Shown here in pieces: positions 11,475 to 21,638 of a stretch of DNA of 64,000 nucleotides. The DNA is from Pseudo-nitzschia pungens (Eukaryota > Bacillariophyta > Bacillariophyceae > Bacillariales > Bacillariaceae): NCBI GenBank assembly GCA_037355855.1, contig CM074759.1, positions 434,001 through 498,000 on the forward strand, read 5' to 3'. Made by a program: the position numbers and the translations under genes. Position 1 is the first letter of the stretch. Every line of letters begins with the position of its first letter. The notes beneath the pieces were generated by a model. That model had not been told where the DNA came from and did not search any database. It saw only the letters and a list, made by a program, of their open reading frames with translations.

Positions 11475-12611
11475 AAATCATGCAATCGTGCGTAAACACA
11501 GAAAATCAAAAGTGAAGAAGAGTGTCAGGCAGTGTCAATCGACTCGATCTCGAACCGTTTTGCCTGCCATCATGCATAACAGTAGAGAGTCAAAATGTGA
11601 TCGGATTGCGATTTTCGAAGTTGTGTTCTGTGATGGATGATGTCACACGCTGCGTTCTTCTTTTTAGTCCCGAATGTTCGGGTTTGGACAGAAACGACAA
11701 CCATCTGTTACGACCCGATTGGTTCGCGAACAACGCCCTCGCCCGACGACACGACCCATAAGGAAAACGAAACGTACCTCGTTCGTCGGCGCTCAACCAG
11801 GAAGAGAAGGGAGAGGATTGAATGGGAGAGAAACACCTCGTTGTTGGTACTCGTACAGTACAAGTGCTCTGGGTCGACAGCAGTGCGTTCGATCGAACGC
11901 GCAGAGCTAGCAAACGAACAAGAGGGAAAGAAGGCATTTTGCAAGGGTATCTGTAGCATTGGGAAGCAATCACTTCTACTTTTTTTTTTATTCAAACTCA
12001 CAAAGCGGAGTTGCGAGTGTTTCAAAAATAGGTCATTCCCGGGTAACCTTATTACTGTTTACAATAACCTTACCTCGCGCAGCGGCTGACATGGGGAATT
12101 ATCATCTGCATTCTTTGTACATTCTTTTTCTGTGGGAATGAGTCACGAGGGAATAACGAAGCGTTTAGGATTTTATGAAATTTTTCATTCCGACTGGATT
12201 TTCCTCACTTTTTGGGCTTTCGATTGAGAGTAGGCACATTGTCATTCCGGCGCTCAATTATGTATCGTCGAAACGGTCCCAATCAACAGTACCCCACCCG
12301 ACGTGTTGACTCGGTGCAAACGCTTGGGTCGTCCCAGAGCTCACCCAATTTTGGAATGTTCGGAGGATGAGGGAATGAATTTCGTTTACAGACATGAATT
12401 AAATATTCGGTGTGATGGGATTCAACACGAAAAGGGTTACCCAATGGTTTTGCTTTTCTTGGGCGGGGCATGGCAGGAGCCTCGTCGTCACAAAATGCCT
12501 CCTCTCACATCATCCGATAATCAGAACAAATCACTTCGATCGACCAACATACTGATCACAATTACCAATCCACTCTTGCACTCGCAAAACAAGTGATTGC
12601 CTTGACTGACA
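11475..12611. other. Intergenic / 5' regions of two divergent genes
   Basis: It lies between the SDHAF4-like exon (minus) and the second LRR gene (plus). It probably contains the missing 5' exon of the former and the promoter of the latter. A GGTAACCTTA word and a nearby TAACCTTACC word occur about 12042-12075. No further gene is supported. Confidence 0.45.
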
Positions 12612-14889
12612 ATGGTATCTTCGGCAATGTTGCTTGTTGCCACCCTGGCGCTTGGTTTGCTCAATGGGACAGCTCTTGGTCGACCCGCGCTTTTGAGAGG
12701 ACAAGCGCACCAAAAACAATTCATTCGGTTGGATCATGTCGAGGATCTGGAGAGTTACAATCTAGATCGATCGTTCAGCATGGAGTTGTCCTCCGAGACG
12801 CCGAGCGGCCAGCCTACCATTGCCACAACACTTGAACCCACCTCACTGGAATCCACTGAACCGTCGCTAAGTGAAACCGATGTTCCCACCCTCTCTCCCA
12901 TAGAAACGGTTCAGGTGGATCACCTGACAAAGGTTTCGTCTTCTACGCCATCCGAAAGTCCTAGTGAAGGACCGTCCGCCAGTCCAACCGAGAGTCCAAC
13001 CGAGAGTCCAACCGAGAGTCCAAGCGAGAGTCCAAACAACAGTCCAACCGAGAGTCAAACAGAGAGTCCAAACGACAGTCCAACCGAGAGTCCAACAGAG
13101 AGACCAACGGAAATAGTAACCGAGAGTCCCACCGAGATTGTCATCGAGATTGTAACCGAGAGTCCCAGAGATAGTTCAACCAATACTCCAAGCGAAAGTA
13201 ACACGGAAAGTCCAACCGAGAGTCCAAACGACAGTCCAACCGAGAGTCCAACAGAGATTCCAAACGACAGTCCAACCGAGAGTCCAACAGAGAGACCAAC
13301 GGAAATAGTAACCGAGAGTCCCACCGAGATTGTCATCGAGATTGTAACCGAGAGTCCCAGAGATAGTTCAACCAATACTCCAAGCGAAAGTAACACGGAA
13401 AGTCCAAGCGAGAGTCCAAGCGAGAGTCCGAGCGAAAGTCCGAGCGAGAGCCCCACAAGTAGTTCCTCATCTAGCAGCAGTTCTGCGACCACAACCTCCT
13501 TGCCGACCGAGTCCACGACATTTTTCACCACGACGTTCTTGCCAACCGAGTCCACAACGTTTTTGACCACAACGTTGTTACCAACGACATTTTTACCCAC
13601 CACCTTTTTGCCAACAAACGCCGACGGATCCATCGGAACGAACGAGGATGTTTCGGTACGAACCCTAGCTGTGTCATCTTCTCCCACTCTAACAGACTGT
13701 TTGATGACCGTGGAAGAAAGGACCGCACAGATTTACGCATTGTTGGATCCCGACGGAAACTCGACAACCATCAAAGATCTTAGCACTCCGCAGGGAAAGG
13801 CGGCAAATTGGCTCATCAACCAGGATCTGGCGAGGAAGTGTCCCGACGAGAAGATTGTTCAGCGCTGGATCATTGCCCTGTTTTACTACTCGACGAGCGG
13901 AGATTCTTGGTTCAAGTGTTCCGTGACCGGTTCCGATCCGTGTGGACGGGGCCGCTTTTTGACGGAATTGAACGAATGCGAGTGGGCCGGGATTACCTGC
14001 AACGCCGACCAATGCGTCACCGAAATCGAATTTGAGGAGAACGGTTTGGTAGGGACCATGTAAGTTTTCGGTGGTTGCCCCGTATGCATAGTATTTGTTT
14101 TGTGTAGAAAAAATGGTCGTCAATCTAATAATGTAACATTCCTACCGTAGTCCCACCGAATTAGGTCTATTGGAGGATTTGGCCGTTTTAGGGATGGAAG
14201 GGGGAGGTGAGAAGAAAGCAACTCCTTTATCAGGAACAAATACGATTACGATTCCCGATCAAAAGCGTTATGTTTACCAATGCATACTTTCCTTTCTCTT
14301 GCCTTTGTTTTTTCATAGGGCTTACATCCACGATTCCATCGGAGATAGGCAGATTAACAAACCTCGTTTTTTTGGATCTCGATTATAACAAACTCACAGG
14401 CAGCATACCCACCGAGTTGTATTTGTTGACAAAGTTAGAAACGCTGGATCTGAATGACAACTTACTGACGGGCAGTATTGATTCAATTGGTGTCTTTGAA
14501 AACCTGGAATTTTTACAGTTGCAATGTAAGGTACAACGTACGGTAGCTACCCAAGGCAATTTTTCGCACCGTTGGCGCTCTGATGCTTACCATTTTGTTT
14601 TCTCTGCCTCCCTATTGCCGTGCAAATATAAACGCATGCATTCGCATACGAAAAAGCCAATCGATTCACTGGGAAAGTCCCCGATAACATCGGAGCCTTG
14701 ACTCGCATGCACACCTTCAATCTGCACCACAATGCATTCACAGGAACCGTCCCGGATTCGGTGTGTGACTTGAGGAGCAATGCTGGTGGCATCCTGTCAA
14801 GTCTCATTGCCGACTGCAAGGACAATACTTCTTCGGGTGGTGTAGGGCCTGAGATCAAATGCGCCTGTTGTTCTTCTTGCCGTGATTAG
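12612..14889 (+). CDS. Secreted S/T/E/P-repeat leucine-rich-repeat protein (4 exons)
   Basis: Exons 12612-14059, 14151-14206, 14319-14525 and 14657-14889 join to 647 aa. All introns are GT-AG and each junction restores LRR consensus (GTI|PTELG, EGG|GLTS, LQLQ|SNRFTG). A signal peptide (about residues 1-23) is followed by GRPALLRG, nearly the same as GKPQLLRG in the paralog at 1209-3536. The stalk is made of SPTESPTES and SPSESPSES repeats (about residues 115-285) and then FLPTT repeats. The Cys-bounded cap (TPQGKAANW, KIVQRW, GITC) precedes four to five LRRs and a Cys-rich end, CACCSSC. There is no membrane anchor, so it is predicted to be extracellular. The stalk is acidic here but more basic/neutral in the paralog, while the LRR and cap are conserved. 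This suggests the stalk evolves by repeat turnover. Confidence 0.87.
13071..13407 (+). repeat. Direct duplication of about 145 nt inside the S/T/E/P stalk
   Basis: Bases 13071-13215 recur at 13263-13407 with no mismatch that I can see, at a spacing of 192 nt (64 codons, in frame). The copied part covers the otherwise unusual ERPTEIVTESPTEIVIEIV and SSTNTPSESN segments. The identity at synonymous sites indicates a recent internal duplication. Confidence 0.85.
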
Positions 14890-15357
14890 TAAGATGTCCG
14901 ACGACGTGTGAAGATCAGAACCAAATATGAAAACGGCCTGTTGTGAGATCTCAAAACAGATATCATGTCGAAGGTGATTTTAATCCATGAGAGGCAGCTG
15001 GATATTCCCAACGACTGCAGATAGACTAGGAATGATTTGGTAATTTATGTTGCACGAGAAAATTTCCAAATCAAGTCCAAAGAATTCATTAAAATCGAAA
15101 AGAAGACTTGAGTATAATTTTATGCACAGCCGTTTTATTATTATTTTCAACTGTCGACACTATCTTCGTTTTCGGTTACTAGAGCTCTCTCGGCATCATG
15201 TTGTTTAGGGAATGCTTTAGGATGAATGCTATTACATATCTGAGTAATTATTGTACATCGTCCACCTTTTTTTTTCTTTTTGTTTTGTAATGTGAAAATT
15301 GTCGTTTTCAAGTGAAACATGAAATTCCTCCTCACGGATGCTATTCGCACCTACGAA
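14890..15357. other. Short intergenic, convergent 3' flanks
   Basis: Lies between the 3' ends of the LRR gene (plus) and the sorting-receptor-like gene (minus). It is AT-rich with oligo-T tracts; nothing else was seen. Confidence 0.5.
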
Positions 15358-17097
15358 TCAGGAGAGGTCGGACAAAAAGGCATCCTGCAATGAGTAGGAG
15401 CCCAGCCCGTCACCATTTGCTTCCATCTTTTTGTAATAAACGTATCCACCGAAGCATCCCCCTACCAACAACACAGCTAGGAAAAATCTGCCTAACTTGT
15501 GGTGCTTTTTGTGGTGCTTTCCGTGATTGTGATCATCTCCTCCCTTGTGGGCATTGGGGTCTTCCTTTTCCACACCGTCTGTGTCCAAACACTTCATGGG
15601 TGATCTCTGGGCACATGCCACAACATCTCCGCAATGGCTACAGGCGTAGCACACGTGGGGCTTTTGACCGTACGCAAAGGTTTGGCAGAGCTGGTAGAGG
15701 ACGGTGTGTGGGCTAAGCCCTTCAAACGCTAGCATGATGTTGAGTTCGTGGTTGATGGTCACGGTTGGACTCTTGTGGATTCCCGACTTGCGCTGCAGGT
15801 CAAGGGATTGTTCCAAGAGCGCGTTTTCGTTGTCCTTTTCGGGATTTCCGCTGTCTTCAAAGCACGACTCAACGATCGATTTGTCGATCGCAGCGTGTTT
15901 GTAGGCATCCTCGACGCATTTCTCGTTGGCAAAGTAATCGGCATCCCAGCAAAATTTGGAAAAATGATCGATGTAGTCCCAATAAAACTTGGGACTCTTG
16001 TAGTGTACGGCGATGCACATTCTCCTCAGGGCTTCCGTCACAATCTCTTTGCCATGCGAGAGGCGGTGCGAAGCGTGGCAATATCGCCCCCCGTTGGTAC
16101 AGAGATTGTAGCAGGGTTCATCGGGAGAATCCGTATTTCCCCGGCAACCAAGTGTTGTTCCATCCAGCAACACGGGGTGTTCCTGAAAGCGCAGCAGATT
16201 CATGTGAGAATTGTATTCGTCGTTCTCGTGACTGTTTCCGTGCATTTCGTTCAGATCAAATGTTCTGGCAAGCACCGAGAAATTCGAGGCCATAAATTCT
16301 TTGGTGTGAGTGTCGATGGGTGAATGCCACAAGTCCATCGTCACCTTGTTGACGAACTTGGGAACGTGCCACGAAATTTCGGCTACAACGATGCCAGTGG
16401 AATTGGGCTGCGAGTTGAGAACCGTTTTGAGTTGCATGTATTCTTTCTTGGCAATCAACATGCTGGGAATGAAAATATCGCTTCCCGATCCATCGTCCGC
16501 CATTCGGAATGCATTTTCGTGAGCCGTGTGGTTGCTCTCGTCGTGGTCTGGGTGATCGTGCGGGTGGTAATGTTTATGGTCGTGCTCATGGTCGTGCTTA
16601 TGATCGATGTAGAGAATGTCACCAAGCGCTCTTCTTCCGTCGTCGTCGTCGTCGTCGTCCGGGATAGTCGGCAAATTGTCGCTTTCGGCGTCGGCAATCA
16701 AAACGGCAGCAGCTCCCAAGTGCTGGGCATTGCGAACCTTCTTGACAAAGGTGCAATTTCCGCGTTCGATCAACAAGATAAATGGTGATCCACTGTCTTT
16801 TGGGATCTTGAGTTGGTTGTTCATCGTTTCAAAATCGACGAGATCGTCGCACAAATATTGCGGCTTGTCTCCGAACGTTTTCACCGGTAACACCAGAGAT
16901 CCTTCCGGTCCGTGACCGGCACGTCCAAATAGGGAGGCAGCATGGGGCCAAGAATGGTCTGTGCGCAAGCTGGTTGGAATGTGAAAGTTGAGATAGGTGG
17001 ATTCGTTGGCTGGAAAATAGGCATGGCAGCTTTCGGCGAGAAAGACCAAGATCGAATAAATGCCGACAAGTTTTGCTCCGGAGCGAGATTTCATCAT
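15358..17097 (-). CDS. Vacuolar-sorting-receptor-like protein with PA domain and His-rich segments
   Basis: The 579-aa single-exon protein has a signal peptide (about 1-26) and a protease-associated domain (about 90-235, with FILLIERGNCTFVKKVRNAQHLGAAAVLIAD split below). A Cys-rich luminal part contains LCTNGGRYC, the hallmark of plant vacuolar sorting receptors. One membrane span follows (about 535-555), then a short tail. Such receptors bind cargo in the Golgi/TGN and carry it to the vacuole or prevacuolar compartment. Two His-rich stretches stand out: one inserted in the PA domain (about 160-195, DHKHDHEHDHKHYHPHDH) and one just before the membrane (HNHGKHHKKHHK). The plant-type YMPL sorting motif is not present in the tail, which has SYSLQDAFLSDL. 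The gene is divergent from 17841-18764. The family is sure; cargo is unknown. Confidence 0.85.
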   Translation of the reverse strand: MMKSRSGAKLVGIYSILVFLAESCHAYFPANESTYLNFHIPTSLRTDHSWPHAASLFGRAGHGPEGSLVLPVKTFGDKPQYLCDDLVDFETMNNQLKIPKDSGSPFILLIERGNCTFVKKVRNAQHLGAAAVLIADAESDNLPTIPDDDDDDDGRRALGDILYIDHKHDHEHDHKHYHPHDHPDHDESNHTAHENAFRMADDGSGSDIFIPSMLIAKKEYMQLKTVLNSQPNSTGIVVAEISWHVPKFVNKVTMDLWHSPIDTHTKEFMASNFSVLARTFDLNEMHGNSHENDEYNSHMNLLRFQEHPVLLDGTTLGCRGNTDSPDEPCYNLCTNGGRYCHASHRLSHGKEIVTEALRRMCIAVHYKSPKFYWDYIDHFSKFCWDADYFANEKCVEDAYKHAAIDKSIVESCFEDSGNPEKDNENALLEQSLDLQRKSGIHKSPTVTINHELNIMLAFEGLSPHTVLYQLCQTFAYGQKPHVCYACSHCGDVVACAQRSPMKCLDTDGVEKEDPNAHKGGDDHNHGKHHKKHHKLGRFFLAVLLVGGCFGGYVYYKKMEANGDGLGSYSLQDAFLSDLS

Positions 17098-17840
17098 CGT
17101 TGTGGTTGCCGCAAATGGCGTTTGTGGGGAAATGAAAATAGACAGGTAAGTTATTCAATGTCCGAAATTTCTGTGAATGCAGCTTTCTTTTGAAACAAGA
17201 TTTCTGCAACAGAACTCGATCTGACATTTCATCGTGAGAAATGAGAATTGTGCTCCTCGTAAGACGAAACATTTCACTTCGACAGAAGACGGAAGAACAA
17301 CCAAGCGGAACAGAAAGGATGTGCGGGGTAAAAAGATGTGCATTTACGGAGTGCCTATTGCGTTCCAGCTGTCTGTACGAGTTCGTACCCGTAGTACGAA
17401 AATACGCACGAATGCGTTTTGTTTTTAACTGAAGCATAAATCCTACTTTTAAAAATGAAAAAATTGACACTTGTCATGCTTTTACGCGCACCCTTAGTTC
17501 CGAGATGAACGGCGTTTTCGGAGTCACAATCGTGAAATCTTTTGGATCGACCTACCGGTAAATTACGTGTATGTCCTCTGCCGAGTTCATTATCTATTGG
17601 AATTCTTTCTTCCAGTGATTCGTCGAATGACTTGTCGATACCATTGCAGGTTCGTATTCAACGATACTTCGAGATACAATCGGTCTTTCCATTCTCAACG
17701 TCCACTCAGCGACACAAATTCGATAGCTCAAGCGACACGAAAGTGGCGAAAGACTTTTCGTGAACACAAAACACAAGATCATGGCCGAGTTCGACTGAGG
17801 TGTGACAGGATCCGCAAGAAATAGACCGAACAGAATCACA
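17098..17840. promoter_or_regulatory. Divergent promoter region between two genes
   Basis: This 743-bp interval separates the starts of the sorting-receptor-like gene (minus) and the unknown membrane protein (plus), so it must hold both promoters. No specific box was recognised. Confidence 0.45.
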
Positions 17841-18764
17841 ATGATTGTGCAATTGACCTTTCCCCTTTCCTCCCAACCGTCGCGACTAACGCTGTGGAAA
17901 TCGGTCATTGTACCGCGAACCGTGGTTTGGTGGACATTGGTGCTTTCATCGTTGGGATGGATCGGACATCCTTTGCACGTGATGCAGGCAGGCAATTTTC
18001 GCGGTTGGTCCGGATTTGGAGTGCACGCCTTTCAACCAAGTCCACCGACGACTAGGTGGATTGGTCGTTCTCGGGGGCAATCGAAGGAAACTCGAAGATA
18101 CTCCGTGGAATTCTTTTGCCTCGGCCGACACAGAGCAACGGGATCCTCGTCTTTCGTGGAGCGCACTTGCGATGCCGATGTGGGTCCGGGTGCAGCGAGC
18201 GCCATGGGCAATTATCAACTTGGCCATCACTTGTCGTTGCGCAGGTTTCGTTCGCGTCGCATGGCCAATCCACTTTTTGCGATCAATAATTCTGATAATA
18301 GTGAGCCCAGCAATGGACAAGGTGCCAACTTGAATGACACTGGGAGCAGTCCATGGGAGGGCAGGAACGCCGGCAAGAAACGGTTTTCGATGAAGAGAAT
18401 CGGTGGAAGAGGACGAGGACGACCCGTTGCCGACGAACGATTGTCGTCGTCGACCTCCGACAGCAGCAACAAAAACAAATGGCCCCTTTCGGGTTGGATC
18501 ACCACCTTGTTGGCACTCACTCTGCTGAAAAATTTGTTCTTTGGCGGCGGTGGCGATTCCAGTTACTACTATTATTCGTACTCGAGCAGCAGCAGCAGTG
18601 TCTACGAGACCCGTGTCAATCCGGATGGCAGCCGAACGATGATAGAAACGTCCCGGAAGGAGAGCTCGGATCTGAAATCGAACATTCCCGGGTTGACCTC
18701 CGAACAAATCCGAGAAAGCAACCGTAACAGTTTTTTTATTAATTTGTACGACGAAGGGTTTTGA
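17841..18764 (+). CDS. Unknown membrane protein with possible plastid leader
   Basis: I do not recognise this 307-aa protein. The ATG at 17841 is used because the longer frame begins with GTG. The N-terminus has a hydrophobic segment (about residues 22-41) and then V-H-A-F-Q-P (Phe at 64), which resembles the diatom plastid ASAFAP-type motif, though at an unusually distant place. After a disordered Ser/Arg/Gly-rich middle there is a second hydrophobic helix (WPLSGWITTLLALTLLKNLFF), a Gly/Tyr/Ser-rich strip, and a polar C-terminus with VYETRVNPDGSRTMIETSR and GLTSEQIRESNR. The C-terminal block has regular, protein-like composition, so the gene is probably real. Function is unknown. Confidence 0.6.
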   Translation: MIVQLTFPLSSQPSRLTLWKSVIVPRTVVWWTLVLSSLGWIGHPLHVMQAGNFRGWSGFGVHAFQPSPPTTRWIGRSRGQSKETRRYSVEFFCLGRHRATGSSSFVERTCDADVGPGAASAMGNYQLGHHLSLRRFRSRRMANPLFAINNSDNSEPSNGQGANLNDTGSSPWEGRNAGKKRFSMKRIGGRGRGRPVADERLSSSTSDSSNKNKWPLSGWITTLLALTLLKNLFFGGGGDSSYYYYSYSSSSSSVYETRVNPDGSRTMIETSRKESSDLKSNIPGLTSEQIRESNRNSFFINLYDEGF

Positions 18765-19185
18765 TCTATACTGCTACCAATACACCAACATTGCATTGCA
18801 ATCGCCAAGGGGTCCCGCCGTTGTTTTGCTTTGATCCGCTTTGGGAGATGGGCGCGATGCAAATTGGTGTCGAAACATGATTGTTAAAATACTTTCATCA
18901 CTAGATACCCTCTTTGTTTCGACTACCATGCAAAGACTACGTGTAGTGTACATGCACCGTAAGCTATTCGCTGGTGGCGAGCTATTAGATTCAAGGCTGA
19001 TTTTCACTAAGCATTATTGCCAAGTAGGCTTCATCATTTCAGTGAACAAAAATAGATACCGATGAATCCGACGTAGAGCCTTGTCACTCCGAAGGCAGGA
19101 GTAATCGACTGTATTCTCTAAGTTTCAGAGAAAGGGGTAACCAATCAAATTGCGGTAACCCGTAGTTTGCAGCTTTTTCAGAACA

Positions 19186-19467
19186 TTGAACAGGAGCGCG
19201 ACCGCAGCACAAGTTGTCTTCGGAGAATTCGTCGATTCTTTGATGAAAGACATCCGGGAGAATAATAATGGCGCGTTGTGGTACGGTAGTGTTTTGGCGC
19301 TCTCACAAACCCTGGACGACACGGACGAGCCATCAGGCTGCTTGCAATACTCATTGGTGATGTTTTTAGAACGTTTGTTTTCCGGAGCTAGGAAGGTGTG
19401 CCCGGGTTTCACTGGGCTTCGTGAACAGAAAGATCAAGGAATTGAAAATACATACGTTTCTGTATGA
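19186..19467 (+). pseudogene. Possible exon or gene remnant, unrecognised
   Basis: A 93-codon open frame reads like ordinary protein (VVFGEFVDSLMKDIRENNNG, then ALWYGSVLALSQTLDD). It starts with TTG, and a TTTTTCAG acceptor-like site lies just upstream (about 19174-19181). It could be an internal exon of an unresolved gene, or a remnant. No family is recognised. Confidence 0.2.
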
Positions 19468-20176
19468 ATTGGCAACTCAAATATTCCTTCATGGCAAAGA
19501 GAATTGTAACTCTTAAATTATGAGACATGATCTAGGAGTAGATGTGTTACATGACGACTTAATCGATTGCAGGTGCGTCATCCGGAACTGTAAAAATGGC
19601 GGACATCACAGTTCCCAACAATGGAGTGTTTCGTGGCAGGTTGGTTTTTTTTTTCGAAATACCACACATAGCAAAATGACGAACAAGGAAAAGAAAATCC
19701 CTGTTGCCATGACTTCGGTTCAATCAACTCAGAGCCGCACGACATATTTCTAGTGGACAACCATATCATAAACAACATCCCCCACAGTCTACATAGTGAT
19801 CATTGAGTGAAATGTGATGGAGTGATAGCTGATAGCTGCACGATCACAAGATTCCCCGTTTGCTCGCCTCGCATACCTATCTTGCTAGTATTTGTTGCAA
19901 TTGCTCAGAGGCTATCGGTTCGAATCTCTCGGGATGATTGGTCACGGGCGAACTCATAGTATAACAGACCCTTGAAACCGGTTTCGAAGGCATGTTTGGA
20001 GGAATGGATTGCTTGTACAGCATGACAATCCGCGAATCGCTTTGTCACAATCTCGTTGATCTCCCCACAATGTTCTCAAACCCACGATTATCGGATTACA
20101 CGTCCATGTAGGAAGAATGGCAGCACCAGATTTTTCTGTACCGTACCATTTTTTTTTCCATCCCATATTTATCGAA

Positions 20177-20445
20177 TTTGGAGGAATTGTCGTACCTCAA
20201 ACTTGTGTAACAGGTCCATCTTGAACTCGAGATTCGTCGGATTTGGAGGAATTGTCTTACCAGAGTAATCTCCACGAATTTACATATCGCATATTCAATT
20301 TGGAGGAGTTTGCCTTACATGCGTCATGTGTACCAGGTCCATCTCCATCGCGTCGTTTATGAAATTTGGAGGAATTGCCTTACATGCGTCCGTTGTACCA
20401 TGTCCATCTTGATCGTGCTGTTCGTCGGATTTGGAATTGCCTTAT
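20177..20445. repeat. About 65-bp tandem repeat containing ATTTGGAGGAATTG
   Basis: The word TTTGGAGGAATTG, or a close variant, starts at about 20177, 20242, 20299, 20364 and 20429. Each copy is followed by CTTACATGCGT/ACC(A/T)GGTCCATC-like sequence, giving about four to five imperfect units of 57-66 bp. It has no coding potential. Confidence 0.7.
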
Positions 20446-20869
20446 ATCATTGGTTTCTGTGGTTTCGGGCTCTACCTGTAAGGAATCGCAACGTAAGTTA
20501 CTCGTTAAATATGTTTGCATAATATGATACGGTAACCGTTTCTATTGATTCTCAATCCCGGGATACCACCAGAATATGGGTACGGGTACCAGGATGATTC
20601 GTCAATTACACATCGAACGCACCGAACGCACCGAACGCATCAAACCCTACTCCAACGAGCAACCTCATTACACACAGAATGTGCAAATGCATTACTCTCA
20701 CGGTCTTCCGTACCGGTAGAGAAATACCTTTCAGGGCCAATCCATGGAATAAGTCGTGGGCGTCAATGTTTCATACCGGTACTGTCATATCGTGTCATAC
20801 GGTATGGTGCAGCCGCATCAACATTTTCCACCGATCGATAACCGGTGCGTAACCTTACCATACGCTTTT

Positions 20870-21360
20870 TCCTTATTCTCGATGTGAAATACTACGTAGT
20901 CGGTTTCCGTTCCTGGTGATGACGCGTCGTGTCTTGTCGTGTCGTGTCATACCTTGTCATAAACCTTACCTTGTCATATCTTGTCGTAAAATGTCACGTT
21001 ACGTCACAGCATCAACATTTTCTATCGATCGGTAACAGGCACGTGTGGCATTCCCTTATTCTCGGTGTGAAGTAGCATTCGCGATTTCCATTCTCGGTAA
21101 TGTCTTGTCACATCTTGTCGTACCGTATCATGCCATAACCCGACATTCTTCGCTTAGTCTCGGTGTGAAGTAGTCTCGATTTCCGTTCTCGGTCCTGCCG
21201 TGTCACATCTCGTCATACCTTATCGTGCCATAACCTTACTGCGTCAACGCACACACCGATATTCTTCACTTACGCTCCGTGTGAAGTATTCGCGATTTCC
21301 ATTCTCGGTATGTCACATCGCGTCCCGCTTCAACATTCTCTATCGATCGGAAAATCGTAC
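20870..21360. repeat. Degenerate tandem repeat family (TTCTCGGTGTGAAGTA / GATTTCCATTCTCGGT)
   Basis: Blocks of 'ttctcggtgtgaagta' followed by 'gatttccgttctcggt' and 'gtcacatcttgtcata' recur about four times (near 20877, 21058, 21154 and 21266). The words ATCAACATTTTCTATCGATCGG also recur (about 20816, 21010, 21330). Units are diverged and unequal in length. Confidence 0.65.
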
Positions 21361-21535
21361 AAGAATGCACGAACTGTCTTCTCTTCCTATTCTCGTTTTC
21401 ATTCATTCCCGATTTCAAGCATTCTCGATTGAGATTCTTGGTTCGTACTAGTAATAAGTTTAATCAATACGGTACGTGTACGTGTCTCCTAAAAATTGAA
21501 GATTTTATTTAAGTTAATGATATTATTATCTTTTC

Positions 21536-21638
21536 TTTGTACTACGGAATTCCTATCAGCTGTCCCCCGGTTTCCGTAGAAATTAGTAGTGGAGGATGTA
21601 GAACCAGGGGACAGCTGATAGGAACTTTGTAGTAAATC
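21536..21638. repeat. Long inverted repeat / hairpin
   Basis: The arm at 21550-21567 (TTCCTATCAGCTGTCCCC) is perfectly complementary to 21607-21624. Outward, TACTAC pairs again with GTAGTA, so about 28 of 32 positions pair over arms 21536-21567 and 21607-21638, with a loop of roughly 30-39 nt. Inward, GGTT and AACC extend it past one mismatch. It may be a foldback element or a structured RNA. It is not next to a gene 3' end, so it is unlikely to be a terminator. Confidence 0.75.

Noticed and set aside
19908..19935. A GGTTCGAATC-like T-loop of a tRNA
   Set aside because: The flanking stem does not pair and no acceptor, D or anticodon arms fit at the expected distance.
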